NCBI GenBank assembly: GCA_900557505.1
Contig: USTC01000004.1
Location: 1-17,134, forward strand
Direction of reading: 5' to 3'
DNA from: an uncultured Collinsella sp.
GTDB taxonomy: Bacteria > Actinomycetota > Coriobacteriia > Coriobacteriales > Coriobacteriaceae
Length of the DNA stretch: 17,134 nucleotides
Positions 1 to 7,697 of the stretch are shown in pieces; the first letter of the stretch is position 1; each line of letters starts with the position of its first letter. Under the pieces are notes generated by a model. The model made no database searches. It was not told the origin of the DNA and saw only the letters and a program-made list of their open reading frames with translations. The translations under genes were made by a program, and so were the position numbers.

Positions 1-774
1 AAGAACAGCGATAACGATCTCGCGCGCAACCTGGGCGGTGCCGCCGAGGTTGCCAGCGCCGTAGGGGCAGTTGCCACTGCGGCAGACGTGCTAGCCGAGA
101 CCTCGAGCAATGCCGAGGCCATGGCAAACGCATACGGCGTGACGATTCCAAGCGTCAAGAAGCAAATCATAGCTCTCGCGGTGGTGCCCGTCATTGTGCT
201 GCTTGGCGTCTACATCCCGCAGTTTGTCCAGGGAAATAACGAGCTTCAGGCAAGAAAGGCTGCAGCCGCCGAACAGCTCACCATTGCACAGGATGCCCTG
301 GAACCCGTGTGCGAACGCATCGCGGCAGATGATCCGTACGAGTCGTATCACGACTACGGCTACCGCATTATCGGCTATCTGCGCGATAATGACCTCGGCG
401 CTCAAGCAGCCTATGTCTACCTTTCTTTTGATGCAGACGGCATGCTCACGGACGTCGATTACACCAGTCAGATCGACCCCGAGGCAAGCCTTGCAGACAA
501 CCTCTCCCGCGCCGAGCAGGATATCGCGACGCTCTGCGCCCCGCTCAACGGGCTGGACATTTCCGTTGCCACGCCCGACCTCCTCGCGCCATGTAGCCTG
601 TCGGATGAGTTTAAGCAGGCATTTTTAACTGGATCCCCCTACGAAGAGATCAACATCAAGACGGAGGACGAATCCATCAAGTCGAACTACGCCTTTGACA
701 CCGAAGCCGCAGAAGAATTCGACGAATACACCCATCCGGAAATTAGGCTTATGCTCTCTGCAAAGAAGAGCTAG
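1..774 (+). CDS. Membrane-anchored protein, C-terminal part (5' end outside window)
   Basis: The frame is open from base 1, so this is the last 257 residues of a longer protein; a GTG at 88 is in frame but has no reason to be the true start. An Ala-rich segment (visible residues 8-45) leads into one clear membrane helix at about 54-75 (IIALAVVPVIVLLGVYI), with two lysines just before it that suggest a cytoplasmic N-terminal side. About 180 polar, acidic residues follow, probably outside the cell. They contain several Tyr-rich and Asp/Glu-rich stretches but no motif I recognise. It ends with TAG and is followed by an inverted-repeat element, converging on the ABC transporter gene. The missing N-terminal part could carry a recognisable domain. 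Function unknown; the coding call itself is solid because the frame stays open and has the codon use of its neighbours. Confidence 0.8.
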   Translation, partial: KNSDNDLARNLGGAAEVASAVGAVATAADVLAETSSNAEAMANAYGVTIPSVKKQIIALAVVPVIVLLGVYIPQFVQGNNELQARKAAAAEQLTIAQDALEPVCERIAADDPYESYHDYGYRIIGYLRDNDLGAQAAYVYLSFDADGMLTDVDYTSQIDPEASLADNLSRAEQDIATLCAPLNGLDISVATPDLLAPCSLSDEFKQAFLTGSPYEEINIKTEDESIKSNYAFDTEAAEEFDEYTHPEIRLMLSAKKS

Positions 775-816
775 AAGCTTGCGTTCTGATTTCCGCTCGC
801 AAACGCCGTCTATATC

Positions 817-1000
817 TCGAGGTCTAATACTTTTCCGAGAAGTGAACGGCTGTATTTGGACCCCCGAAGCGCCGACATTTTTTGACGCCAAAACCGCAGG
901 ATTTTGCTGGCAAAACCGCAGGAAATTGCATCTCAAAAGTGTCGATGCTTCGGGGGTCCATTTTGACTCGTTCACTTCTCAGAAAAGTATTAGACCCCGA
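817..1000. repeat. 184-bp imperfect inverted-repeat element
   Basis: Two 61-nt arms (817-877 and 940-1000) are inverted copies of each other. The outer part, beginning GGTCTAATACTTTTC and reaching AGAAGTGAACG, is almost identical. A mismatched patch of about nine positions follows, then GGACCCCCGAAGC is identical again. The centre (878-939) holds an exact 13-bp direct repeat, CAAAACCGCAGGA, at 889-901 and 911-923, and a small TTTTGC/GCAAAA dyad. The element lies between two convergent genes. No target-site duplication or transposase was found. It may be a non-autonomous mobile element, a dispersed intergenic repeat, or a two-way terminator or RNA structure; the sequence alone does not decide. 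Confidence 0.85.
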
Positions 1001-1018
1001 TTTCGTAAGGGCCTCAAT

Positions 1019-1046
1019 GTGACAAAAAGGGGCGTCCCTTTGTCAC
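1019..1046 (-). terminator. Hairpin directly after the ABC transporter stop
   Basis: GTGACAAA and TTTGTCAC form a perfect 8-bp stem, extended by a GGG/CCC pairing with a small bulge. It begins 1 nt after the TAA of the minus-strand ABC transporter gene. There is no clear U-run after the stem, so calling it an intrinsic terminator is an inference from position; it could also be a dispersed hairpin repeat that protects the 3' end. Confidence 0.5.
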
Positions 1047-1047
1047 G

Positions 1048-4000
1048 TTATTCGGAGCGCAGGGCTTCGACAGGGTCCTTCTTGGACGCGCTGCGAGCCG
1101 GCAGTAGGCCGGCAACGACCGTCAGCAGCACAGAAATCGCAATGAGCACCAGCGCATCCTGCACGGGCAGGCTCATCAGGTTGGGTACCTGCTTGGCGGC
1201 AAGTGCCCAGGCATTAACCGGAAAGCTCACAGCCACCACGACGACGATGGCAAAGACGCCGGCGATGAGGCCTTCGATAAAGGTCTCGGCATTGAATACG
1301 TTGGCCACGTTACGCTTTGACGCGCCAATCGCGCGCAGGATGCCAATCTCCTTTTTGCGCTCCAGCACGCTGATGTAGGTGATGATGCCGATCATGATGG
1401 AGCTCACCACCAGGCTGATACTCACGAATGCGATGAGTACCAAGCTGATGGTGTTCACGATGTCGGTCACCGACCCCATGATGATACCCATGTAGTCGGT
1501 GTACGAGATTGCCTGCTCATCGTGGCCGGCGGCTTTGACCTGCTTGTTGTACGCGTCGATGTGATCGAGCACGCGCTCTTTGGCCTCAAAGTCGCGCGGG
1601 AAAATCTTGACCGAGATGGGGTCGGCCTCGTCCGCATAGCCCAACGTGGTCAGATTGTTGTCGTAGGTGAGCTTCGACGCCTTGGCGTAACTCATCATGA
1701 GCGAACTCAGGTCCTCGACGTCCATGTTGAAGTGAATGGCATTGGCAAAGGCGCTCGCATCAACACGCATGGCGCCCGCCAAGTTGGCAATACTCGACGA
1801 CATCTGCGTAGCCATCTGTCCCATGAGCCCCGCCGCGCCTGCTTTAAGCTGGGACGATACCGTCGACGCTATCTGCTCGCTGATCGCCTTCATCACCTGA
1901 TCCATAGCCTGCTGCAGATACGGAGCCAGCTGCTTTTGCACATAGTCGGTCATCGCCTGCTGCAGGCGCTCGGCCAGGGCATCGCCGCCGAGCGCTTTGA
2001 GCTGGGCCAGGATTTGCTGGGCTGCCGTATCACTCTCAAGATACGTCGAGAACGCGGCGGCAAGCTTTGACGCGTCCTTAAGATCATCGGGTGTCAGCGC
2101 CTTAAACTGATCAGACTGCAAAAAGCCCTCAAACAGCTGGTTGGCCAGCGTTCCCACCTGCTGCATTTGCTCGGGCGTGAGTTCCAGACCGTCAAAGATA
2201 CCCGAGAAATCTGGGGTTGGCGCTTTGGCCATGATGTCGCTGAAGTCGATGTCCTTACCAACGCCCGAAAGGTCAATGTCCAGCCCGGACAGATCGATGC
2301 CCGTTAGATCAATGCCGCCGGCAACATCCGAGAGTGCGGAGGCATCGAACGAGAACGCGCTCTTCAGCGCCGCCTCGTCCACACTGAACATGCTGCCCAG
2401 ATCCACGCCCTGTTTGGCCTCGCCTTGCAGCTCATCGAAAGACTTGCCCGTAAAGACATCCGTCTCGGGGTGGGCGAGTTGCTCCTGCACAATCTGCGAA
2501 TCGGCAGCACGCTCCATAAGCTGGCGAGTCAGCGCATGCGTATAGGCAATGCCCGGAGACAACGCGCTCGCGTTGGCGGTCTCGTTAGGTCGCACCACGC
2601 CCACAATGTGCACGTCAATACCGTCGGCAACCTTGGCCGTCATAAAGTCGGCGTCGCCAGACATGTCAGTCCACATGCCGGTCTCTTCGTTTTTGCGATA
2701 GGCATCGGCCGGCGACAGCACCTTAAACGTCGTGGACAGCGCATCGTCGTAGGTAAAGTCGGTGCCGGTCTCGGGCGTTTCGACCCCACCGTCGGCCGCC
2801 ATGGCGCTGTTAACCAGGTCATTGAGCTCATCAATATCCAGCGCACCGATGCTGTAGAGCGTGTAATCGCCCACCGTGCCACGGTTCGAAAGCACCATCA
2901 CGGCTTCGTTGGCGGACGTAGGCCAATGGCCAGCGACGACATCGTACTGGCTGTCGAGCAGACTCTGGTCGTCGATCATCTCGTTAAAGACCGAGGTTCC
3001 CATGGATTCCATGCTCACCGTTGCCGCCGAACTTGCGCCTCCGCTCATGGCCTCGGTCATAGCGTTGGGCACCAGCCGGACGGGCTTCTCGTCACCCTTA
3101 CTCGAACGATAGACAACTGGCGTCACGCCGTAGCCATACTGGATGGCGTTGACCTCTTTGTCGATACCATCGCCGCCGTCGTCAAGCCATGCCTTAAAGC
3201 TCGTCATGTCGTTGGACTTAACGCTCGCAAACATATCCTTTACGGCCGTGACCACGGGAATCTTATCGGTTCCCTGAGCCTTGCCGTCGGTACCGTCGTC
3301 GGATAAATCCTCGCCGTTGGACGCCTCATCATCCACAGCCCCCTGTCCGCCCATCATGGACGACAGGTCGTAATCCTGCTTGGAAATGGTGAGCGGGTAG
3401 CTCGAAAGCGTGTCCTCCTCGACCTTTTTGATGTAGCCGTTTACGCCATTGGACAGCGCCAGGATCGCCGCAATGCCGATAATGCCAATCGACCCCGCAA
3501 AGGCCGTCATGGCCGTACGGCCCTTTTTGGTCATGAGGTTTCGGGCAGAAAGCCCCAGCGCCGTCACAAAGCTCATCGAGGTTTTGCGCGTAGGCTTGGC
3601 CTCGCGACGCGTGGCGTCAGCGACATCGAAGGGATCGGAATCGTCGGTGATCTTGCCGTCCGCCAGGTTGACAATGCGCGTGGCATATTGGTACGCCAGC
3701 TCGGGATTGTGCGTGACCATGATAACCAGGCGGTCGCGCGCCACGTCCTTGAGCAAATCCATGACCTGCACGGATGTCGTTGAGTCCAAGGCGCCGGTCG
3801 GCTCGTCGGCAAGGACGATCTCGGGATCGTTGATTAGGGCGCGGGCGATGGCCACGCGCTGCATCTGTCCGCCCGAAAGCTGGCTCGGGCGCTTGTTAAC
3901 ATGCTCGCCCAGGCCGACTTTCTCCAACGCCTCGCGCGCACGCTGGCGGCGCTCAGCATGCCCCACGCCCGTGAGCGTAAGCGCCAACTCCACGTTTTCC

Positions 4001-4302
4001 AAGATGGTCTGATGTGGGATAAGGTTATAGCTCTGGAACACAAAGCCGATACGATTGTTACGATAGGCGTCCCAATCGCGGTCACGGAAGTCCTTGGTCG
4101 AAATACCGTCGATCAACAGGTCGCCGGAATCGAAATGATCGAGCCCGCCGATAACGTTGAGCATCGTAGTTTTGCCCGAGCCCGAGGGACCCAGAATGGC
4201 CACGAACTCGTTATCGCGAAAAGACAGGCTTACGCTGTCGAGCGCCACCTGCGTAAACGACTGCGTAACGTATCTTTTGCAAATACCTTTGAGCTCCAGC
4301 AT
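1048..4302 (-). CDS. ABC transporter, fused ATPase and FtsX/MacB-type permease
   Basis: This 1084-residue protein joins an ABC ATPase to an FtsX-like permease. The ATPase has Walker [10 protein letters not shown] (38-46), the Q-loop Gln at 90, signature LSGGQ (142-146), Walker B IVLADEP (162-168) and the H-loop His at 198; it resembles the LolD/MacB type. One membrane helix follows at about 266-286, then an external region of about 650 residues, then three helices near 950-977, 1009-1028 and 1049-1068, with the family's usual ending DPVEALR. This is the Type VII ABC layout, which moves substrates outside the membrane or transmits force rather than pumping across it. The external part contains a short run of [18 protein letters not shown] repeats (roughly 590-620) and helical, Gln/Ala-rich stretches. 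I start at ATG 4302 because GGGGAGG lies 10-14 nt upstream; an in-frame start at 4335 would add 11 residues before the ATPase fold. Substrate unknown. It has no separate partner gene nearby. Confidence 0.93.
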   Translation of the reverse strand: MLELKGICKRYVTQSFTQVALDSVSLSFRDNEFVAILGPSGSGKTTMLNVIGGLDHFDSGDLLIDGISTKDFRDRDWDAYRNNRIGFVFQSYNLIPHQTILENVELALTLTGVGHAERRQRAREALEKVGLGEHVNKRPSQLSGGQMQRVAIARALINDPEIVLADEPTGALDSTTSVQVMDLLKDVARDRLVIMVTHNPELAYQYATRIVNLADGKITDDSDPFDVADATRREAKPTRKTSMSFVTALGLSARNLMTKKGRTAMTAFAGSIGIIGIAAILALSNGVNGYIKKVEEDTLSSYPLTISKQDYDLSSMMGGQGAVDDEASNGEDLSDDGTDGKAQGTDKIPVVTAVKDMFASVKSNDMTSFKAWLDDGGDGIDKEVNAIQYGYGVTPVVYRSSKGDEKPVRLVPNAMTEAMSGGASSAATVSMESMGTSVFNEMIDDQSLLDSQYDVVAGHWPTSANEAVMVLSNRGTVGDYTLYSIGALDIDELNDLVNSAMAADGGVETPETGTDFTYDDALSTTFKVLSPADAYRKNEETGMWTDMSGDADFMTAKVADGIDVHIVGVVRPNETANASALSPGIAYTHALTRQLMERAADSQIVQEQLAHPETDVFTGKSFDELQGEAKQGVDLGSMFSVDEAALKSAFSFDASALSDVAGGIDLTGIDLSGLDIDLSGVGKDIDFSDIMAKAPTPDFSGIFDGLELTPEQMQQVGTLANQLFEGFLQSDQFKALTPDDLKDASKLAAAFSTYLESDTAAQQILAQLKALGGDALAERLQQAMTDYVQKQLAPYLQQAMDQVMKAISEQIASTVSSQLKAGAAGLMGQMATQMSSSIANLAGAMRVDASAFANAIHFNMDVEDLSSLMMSYAKASKLTYDNNLTTLGYADEADPISVKIFPRDFEAKERVLDHIDAYNKQVKAAGHDEQAISYTDYMGIIMGSVTDIVNTISLVLIAFVSISLVVSSIMIGIITYISVLERKKEIGILRAIGASKRNVANVFNAETFIEGLIAGVFAIVVVVAVSFPVNAWALAAKQVPNLMSLPVQDALVLIAISVLLTVVAGLLPARSASKKDPVEALRSE

Positions 4303-4392
4303 CGATGGGCTTCCTCCCCGCACAGGGACGGGCACGTCGGCCTTTCCCCATCACTCGCGTGTAATGCGTTTTTCCTACCCCATCTCACCTTT

Positions 4393-4421
4393 GTCATACA
4401 CGCTAGCAGGAGAATTGGCAG
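4393..4421 (-). promoter_or_regulatory. Possible promoter for the ABC transporter gene
   Basis: Read on the minus strand, CTGCCA (-35-like, 4 of 6) and TATGAC (-10-like, 4 of 6) are 17 nt apart, about 90 nt before the ATG at 4302. The match is modest and no other signal supports it. Confidence 0.3.
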
Positions 4422-4591
4422 TGAGCTGGAGGATTGGATCACTTGTGGTGCTGCATTGGCTCCGGGTCCCGCGTTGGTGCCGACCCTGAGTAGGAGCCGG
4501 CTCTACGGTCGTACCAACGATGCTGCGAAACCGGTCCCGCAACGGCTCCAAACGGGACTTCGGCAACGGTCTCACGTCAGCTCCAGACCCC

Positions 4592-4638
4592 AACGAGTGG
4601 CGGCAAAGCGCTCATTTCCGGCCAAGCCGCCACTCGTT
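4592..4638. repeat. Perfect 13-bp inverted repeat
   Basis: AACGAGTGGCGGC (4592-4604) and GCCGCCACTCGTT (4626-4638) pair perfectly around a 21-nt loop. It lies 36 nt after the stop of the persulfide reductase gene on the minus strand, a position that fits a 3'-end structure, but no U-run follows it. Confidence 0.7.
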
Positions 4639-4674
4639 CACGGCAGTCCTCGTTCAAAGTTGCCCAAAAAGGCC

Positions 4675-6366
4675 CTACTTCTCCAATCCACACGGCATCA
4701 CGTTATCGCTACCGCGACGGTCTTTGGTCACAGCAGCAAAGAAACGATAACCGCCCGAGAAGTTATAGCAGTCAAAACCGTGCTGAGCGAGAATGCGACA
4801 AGCGATGTAGCTGCGAAGACCACTTTGGCAAATAACATAAACAGGCTTTGCCACGTCAAGCTCCCCCAAGCGAGCGCGCAAGTCATCAATAGGGATGTTC
4901 ATAAAGCCGTCGATATGACCGCGACCATACTCGCCAACCGTGCGAACATCGAGCAGCTGCACGCTTCCGTCGCGCGGCAGATCAGGCTCCTGTTCCCAAT
5001 GCCACTGCTTGAGGATGCCCGAGTCAACGTTCTCGATCATAAAACCAGCCATGTTTACCGGGTCTTTTGCCGAAGAATATGGCGGCGCATAAGCCAAATC
5101 CAAATCCTTGAGCTTATCGGCCCGAATACCGGCCTGGATTGCCGTCGCCAGCACGTCGATGCGTTTATCGAGGCCATCGACGCCCACAATCTGCGCACCC
5201 AGCAGACGCAAGGTTTCCCTCTCAAACACGACTTTCATGGTCATGGGCGTCGCTCCGGGATAATAGCCCGCATGCGATCCGGGCGACAGCACAACGCTCT
5301 CGCAATCAATACCTGCCGCACGCGCTGCTTTCACAGAAATTCCCGTGCTCGCAGCTGTCAAGTCGAACACCTTGATCACCGAAGAGCCCAACGAGCCCTG
5401 ATAGTGACTGTCTAGGCCACAGATCACATCGGCGACGATACGCCCCTGTTTATTGGCGGGGCCCGCAAGGGAAATCACTGCGTCCTCGCCCGTCACCTGA
5501 TGCTTGACCTGCACGGCATCGCCCACGGCATATACGTCGAGAGCAGATGTCTCCATGCGATCGTTCACCACAATGGAGCCCTTGATGCCCAGCTCGATGC
5601 CAGCTTCCTTTGCCAAATGGCTCTCGGGGACAACGCCGATAGCGAGCAGCACCATATCGGCCACGATAGAATCTTCGCCCGCCACATGAGTGACCACACG
5701 GCCATCGACCTCTTCAAAACCCGTCACGTCGGCACGAAGTCGCAGGTCAATGCCATGCTCGCGCACTTCCGTGTGAAGCAGCGTTGCCATATCGTAATCC
5801 ATGTTGTTCATTAGTTGACGAGGGCGCTGCAGAAGCGTCACCGTAAGGCCCAGGTCGCGCAGGTTCTCGGCAGTCTCGATGCCGATAAAACCGCCGCCGA
5901 TCACCACAGCGCTCTTCGGCCTATGCTCTTGTACGTAGTCATGGATATGCAGCGTGTCCTCGACCGTTCGCAAGCTGAAGATCTTATCCGAATCGATCCC
6001 CGGAAGCTCAGGGCGAATCGGGTGCGCGCCAGGCGAAAGAATCAGCTTGTCATATGTCTCGACAAATTCTTCGCCGGTGAGCAGGTTGCGGACGTCAACC
6101 GCATGCACATCGGGGTGAATGGCGATCACCTCATGACTCGTCTTCACGGCAATGCGGAATCGATTCCAAAATCCCTCGGGCGATTGCAGCGTGAGCGCAG
6201 ACTCCTCCTCAATCACGCCGCCAATAAAGTATGGCAATCCGCAATTGGCATAGGACACATAGCCCGTGCGCTCGAAAACAACAATCTCCGCCTGCTCGTC
6301 AAGCCTGCGCAAGCGCGCCGCGGCCGATGCGCCGCCGGCAACGCCTCCCACGATAACCACCTTCAT
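4675..6366 (-). CDS. CoA-disulfide/persulfide reductase with C-terminal rhodanese domain
   Basis: This 563-residue flavoprotein belongs to the class I pyridine nucleotide-disulfide reductases of the CoA-disulfide reductase type. FAD is bound by VIVGGVAGGASAA (4-16) and by VYAVGDA (278-284); NAD(P)H by VIGGGFIGIETAENL (155-169). The single redox Cys is C42 in SYANCGLPYF, which in this family forms the mixed disulfide or persulfide with CoA. AYAPPYS with KDP further on is the usual dimerisation and active-site region. A rhodanese domain occupies about 465-553 with its catalytic loop CQSGLRS (C513). This domain order is that of CoADR-RHD enzymes (NADH-dependent persulfide reductases), which reduce CoA disulfide, CoA persulfide or polysulfide in the cytoplasm. 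The ATG is 2 nt after the stop of the rhodanese gene and its Shine-Dalgarno (AAAGGTGG) lies inside that gene, so the two are co-translated. The real substrate cannot be told from sequence. Confidence 0.93.
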   Translation of the reverse strand: MKVVIVGGVAGGASAAARLRRLDEQAEIVVFERTGYVSYANCGLPYFIGGVIEEESALTLQSPEGFWNRFRIAVKTSHEVIAIHPDVHAVDVRNLLTGEEFVETYDKLILSPGAHPIRPELPGIDSDKIFSLRTVEDTLHIHDYVQEHRPKSAVVIGGGFIGIETAENLRDLGLTVTLLQRPRQLMNNMDYDMATLLHTEVREHGIDLRLRADVTGFEEVDGRVVTHVAGEDSIVADMVLLAIGVVPESHLAKEAGIELGIKGSIVVNDRMETSALDVYAVGDAVQVKHQVTGEDAVISLAGPANKQGRIVADVICGLDSHYQGSLGSSVIKVFDLTAASTGISVKAARAAGIDCESVVLSPGSHAGYYPGATPMTMKVVFERETLRLLGAQIVGVDGLDKRIDVLATAIQAGIRADKLKDLDLAYAPPYSSAKDPVNMAGFMIENVDSGILKQWHWEQEPDLPRDGSVQLLDVRTVGEYGRGHIDGFMNIPIDDLRARLGELDVAKPVYVICQSGLRSYIACRILAQHGFDCYNFSGGYRFFAAVTKDRRGSDNVMPCGLEK

Positions 6367-6368
6367 GG

Positions 6369-6689
6369 TTAACGCACCACCTTTCCACCGTAGCTATTGA
6401 TTCCGCCAATGTTCTTCACGTTGCTGTAGCCTGCACGCTGGAGAAAACTCGTGGCACGACCGCTACGAGCACCACTCAAGCAATGTACAAACAGCGGGGC
6501 GTCCTTCTTTGGATATTCGGCAAGCACGCGGTCGATGCTATCGAGGGGAATGTTGACGGCCCCGGGGATATGCCCCTGCCGATACTCATCGGCGCCGCGT
6601 ACATCAATCAATACCGCGCCTTCGGTCGCCTGGCACTCCTCAACACCTTTGTTGATATCCACCCCAGCAAATAAATCAAACAATCCCAT
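6369..6689 (-). CDS. Single-domain rhodanese (sulfurtransferase)
   Basis: This is a 106-residue cytoplasmic protein made of one rhodanese fold. It has LIDVRGADEYRQGHIPGAVNIP (split here as the CH2A-type region, about 27-48) and the catalytic loop CLSGARSG with Cys70, which would carry a persulfide during sulfur transfer. A clear Shine-Dalgarno (AAAGGAG) lies 6 nt before the ATG. The TAA is followed after 2 nt by the ATG of the rhodanese-containing persulfide reductase, so the two proteins are very likely made together, with this one passing sulfane sulfur to, or taking it from, the reductase. No signal peptide. The family is used in thiosulfate, polysulfide and persulfide traffic, and the exact donor is unknown. 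Confidence 0.93.
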   Translation of the reverse strand: MGLFDLFAGVDINKGVEECQATEGAVLIDVRGADEYRQGHIPGAVNIPLDSIDRVLAEYPKKDAPLFVHCLSGARSGRATSFLQRAGYSNVKNIGGINSYGGKVVR

Positions 6690-6730
6690 GATGAGCTCCT
6701 TTGCTCGCTTGTCCTATCGCTTGATGCCAG

Positions 6731-6770
6731 TATGTCCGGAAGACATAGGCCGGTTCCGTGACCAAGTCAC
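6731..6770. promoter_or_regulatory. Two short dyads upstream of the rhodanese-reductase operon
   Basis: TATGTC-N5-GACATA (6731-6747) and GTGAC-CAA-GTCAC (6758-6770) are perfect dyads 10 bp apart, 42-81 bp before the rhodanese start, in the 149-bp gap after the Crp/Fnr gene. GTGA/TCAC half-sites resemble those of Crp-family regulators, but the spacing is 5, not the usual 4 or 6. Their use as operators for the neighbouring regulator is an inference. Confidence 0.4.
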
Positions 6771-6838
6771 CATACGGGTGGTTTTCTTGAGAGCAAGCAG
6801 CGAGCAGCGGGCGGATAGGCACCACAGCAAAGTCATCG

Positions 6839-7504
6839 CTACGGCAGGCGCGCCAAACCGTCGACATCCAGAACAAGGATGCGCCCGCGCTTCACCTCGA
6901 TAAGGCCCTCATCGGCAAGACGACGCAACACGCGTGTCACCGCCTCGCGAGCAGAATTGATATCACGCGCCAATTCGTCTTGAGTGATCCGGAGCTCCAT
7001 CGACTCCGCTGCCCGGCATCGCTCAACCAGATAGTCGGCAACGCGCTGGTCAAGGCGCCTGAAGAGCATCTGCTGCAGCACGCGAACCACCTGGGAGTAG
7101 CGCTGCGCCTCTACTTCGAGCATGAAAACCTTGACGTGGATATTAACGTTGGCAAGATGCTCGCAAACACCAATAGGAACAACGAGGAGCGTGGATTCTC
7201 GTGTCGCAGTTACGAGCGTGTCGAATGAGATTTGCCGAATAACGCACGACGCGGTGGTGACGCAGCATTCTCCCTCACCGAGCCGAAACAGCGTAACCTC
7301 CTTGCCCTCCTCGGAAAGAAGGCTGACGCGGATATCGCCGTGGACAATGAGGAAGACGCCCGTGCAAGAGCTGTCGCTGCCGCCAATAAGCTGTCCGGCA
7401 TCAAAGGTGCGCAAGGCGGATTGCCCTAAAACAAGAGCGCGTTCGTCGTCAGACAAATGCTCCCAAAACGGAAACTTCTTTACGATATCTTGCATCCCGT
7501 CCAT
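6839..7504 (-). CDS. Crp/Fnr-family transcriptional regulator
   Basis: This 221-residue protein has a cyclic-nucleotide-binding-type beta-roll (about 10-125), a long dimerisation helix (about 125-160) and a C-terminal winged helix-turn-helix (ITQDELARDINSAREAVTRV, about 173-192). It lacks the N-terminal cysteine cluster used by Fnr to hold an iron-sulfur cluster, and I see no clear cAMP-binding Arg-Ser motif. Instead it has cysteines at 47, 80, 81 and 87 (GECCVTTASC), plus 114 and 163. Cysteines placed in the beta-roll suggest thiol or sulfur sensing, an inference strengthened by the rhodanese and persulfide reductase genes just downstream on the same strand. ATG 7504 was chosen because AAAGGAG lies 6 nt upstream; the next in-frame ATG at 7495 has no such site. 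It may regulate itself and the downstream pair. Other possible signals are oxygen, nitric oxide or heme. Confidence 0.92.
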   Translation of the reverse strand: MDGMQDIVKKFPFWEHLSDDERALVLGQSALRTFDAGQLIGGSDSSCTGVFLIVHGDIRVSLLSEEGKEVTLFRLGEGECCVTTASCVIRQISFDTLVTATRESTLLVVPIGVCEHLANVNIHVKVFMLEVEAQRYSQVVRVLQQMLFRRLDQRVADYLVERCRAAESMELRITQDELARDINSAREAVTRVLRRLADEGLIEVKRGRILVLDVDGLARLP

Positions 7505-7622
7505 TTGTGGCTCCTTTCCCCATTAGGTTTAATCTAGCAGGAAAGATGCAGGTGAAAAGGGACGGCGGCATATAAATGAGCTGCCTCCCATTTCTTGGAA
7601 ACGAGAACATAACAAGAGCAGA

Positions 7623-7648
7623 TTTGATCTCGAAGAATCGAAATCAAA
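7623..7648 (-). other. Second RNA hairpin abutting the tlpA-like terminator
   Basis: On the minus-strand RNA, UUUGAUUUCGA pairs with UCGAGAUCAAA over 11 bp with one G-U wobble and a UUCU tetraloop. It starts at the very next base after the terminator stem at 7649-7673. On the plus strand the wobble would be an A-C mismatch, so the structure is meant for minus-strand RNA. Confidence 0.65.
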
Positions 7649-7673
7649 GAGGCCCCGGGGATCCCGAGACCTC
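7641..7673 (-). terminator. Intrinsic terminator after the redox operon
   Basis: On minus-strand RNA, GAGGUCUCGGG and CCCGGGGCCUC make an 11-bp stem with two G-U wobbles and a 3-nt AUC loop, followed by UUUGAUUU. It lies 24 nt after the stop of the TlpA-like gene and separates the redox operon from the Crp/Fnr gene. Confidence 0.8.
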
Positions 7674-7697
7674 CTCAATATACATAGTTCAGCTTGT

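Larger units (their letters stand above)
4303..4674. other. 372-bp intergenic gap with several hairpins
   Basis: No gene was seen on either strand. The gap lies between the persulfide reductase stop and the ABC transporter start, both on the minus strand. It holds a possible promoter near 4393-4421, an imperfect stem at 4473-4518 (GTTGGT and ACCAAC outer arms, GAGCCGGCTC palindrome inside), a GTCCCG/CGGGAC pair at 4534-4558, and a perfect 13-bp stem at 4592-4638. I compared it by eye with T-box, S-box and cobalamin leader features and found none of their diagnostic motifs. Confidence 0.6.

Noticed and set aside
889..923. 13-bp direct repeat taken as a possible CRISPR unit
   Set aside because: Only two copies with a 9-bp gap, sitting in the centre of an inverted-repeat element; no array and no cas genes.
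695..1378. Plus-strand frame crossing the inverted repeat
   Set aside because: It joins the end of one gene, a repeat and the antisense of the ABC transporter; no start signal or protein motif supports it.
4441..4640. T-box or other riboswitch before the ABC transporter gene
   Set aside because: Stems are present but the T-box GGUGG anti-terminator element and the core motifs of S-box and cobalamin elements were not found by eye.
3901..5415. Plus-strand open frame of 504 codons
   Set aside because: It runs antisense across the ABC transporter ATPase, the intergenic gap and the persulfide reductase; both minus-strand genes have intact conserved motifs, so this is a shadow.
6839..7504. Calling the regulator a true Fnr with a 4Fe-4S cluster
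   Set aside because: The N-terminal cysteine group that binds the Fnr cluster is absent; the cysteines present lie inside the sensor roll.
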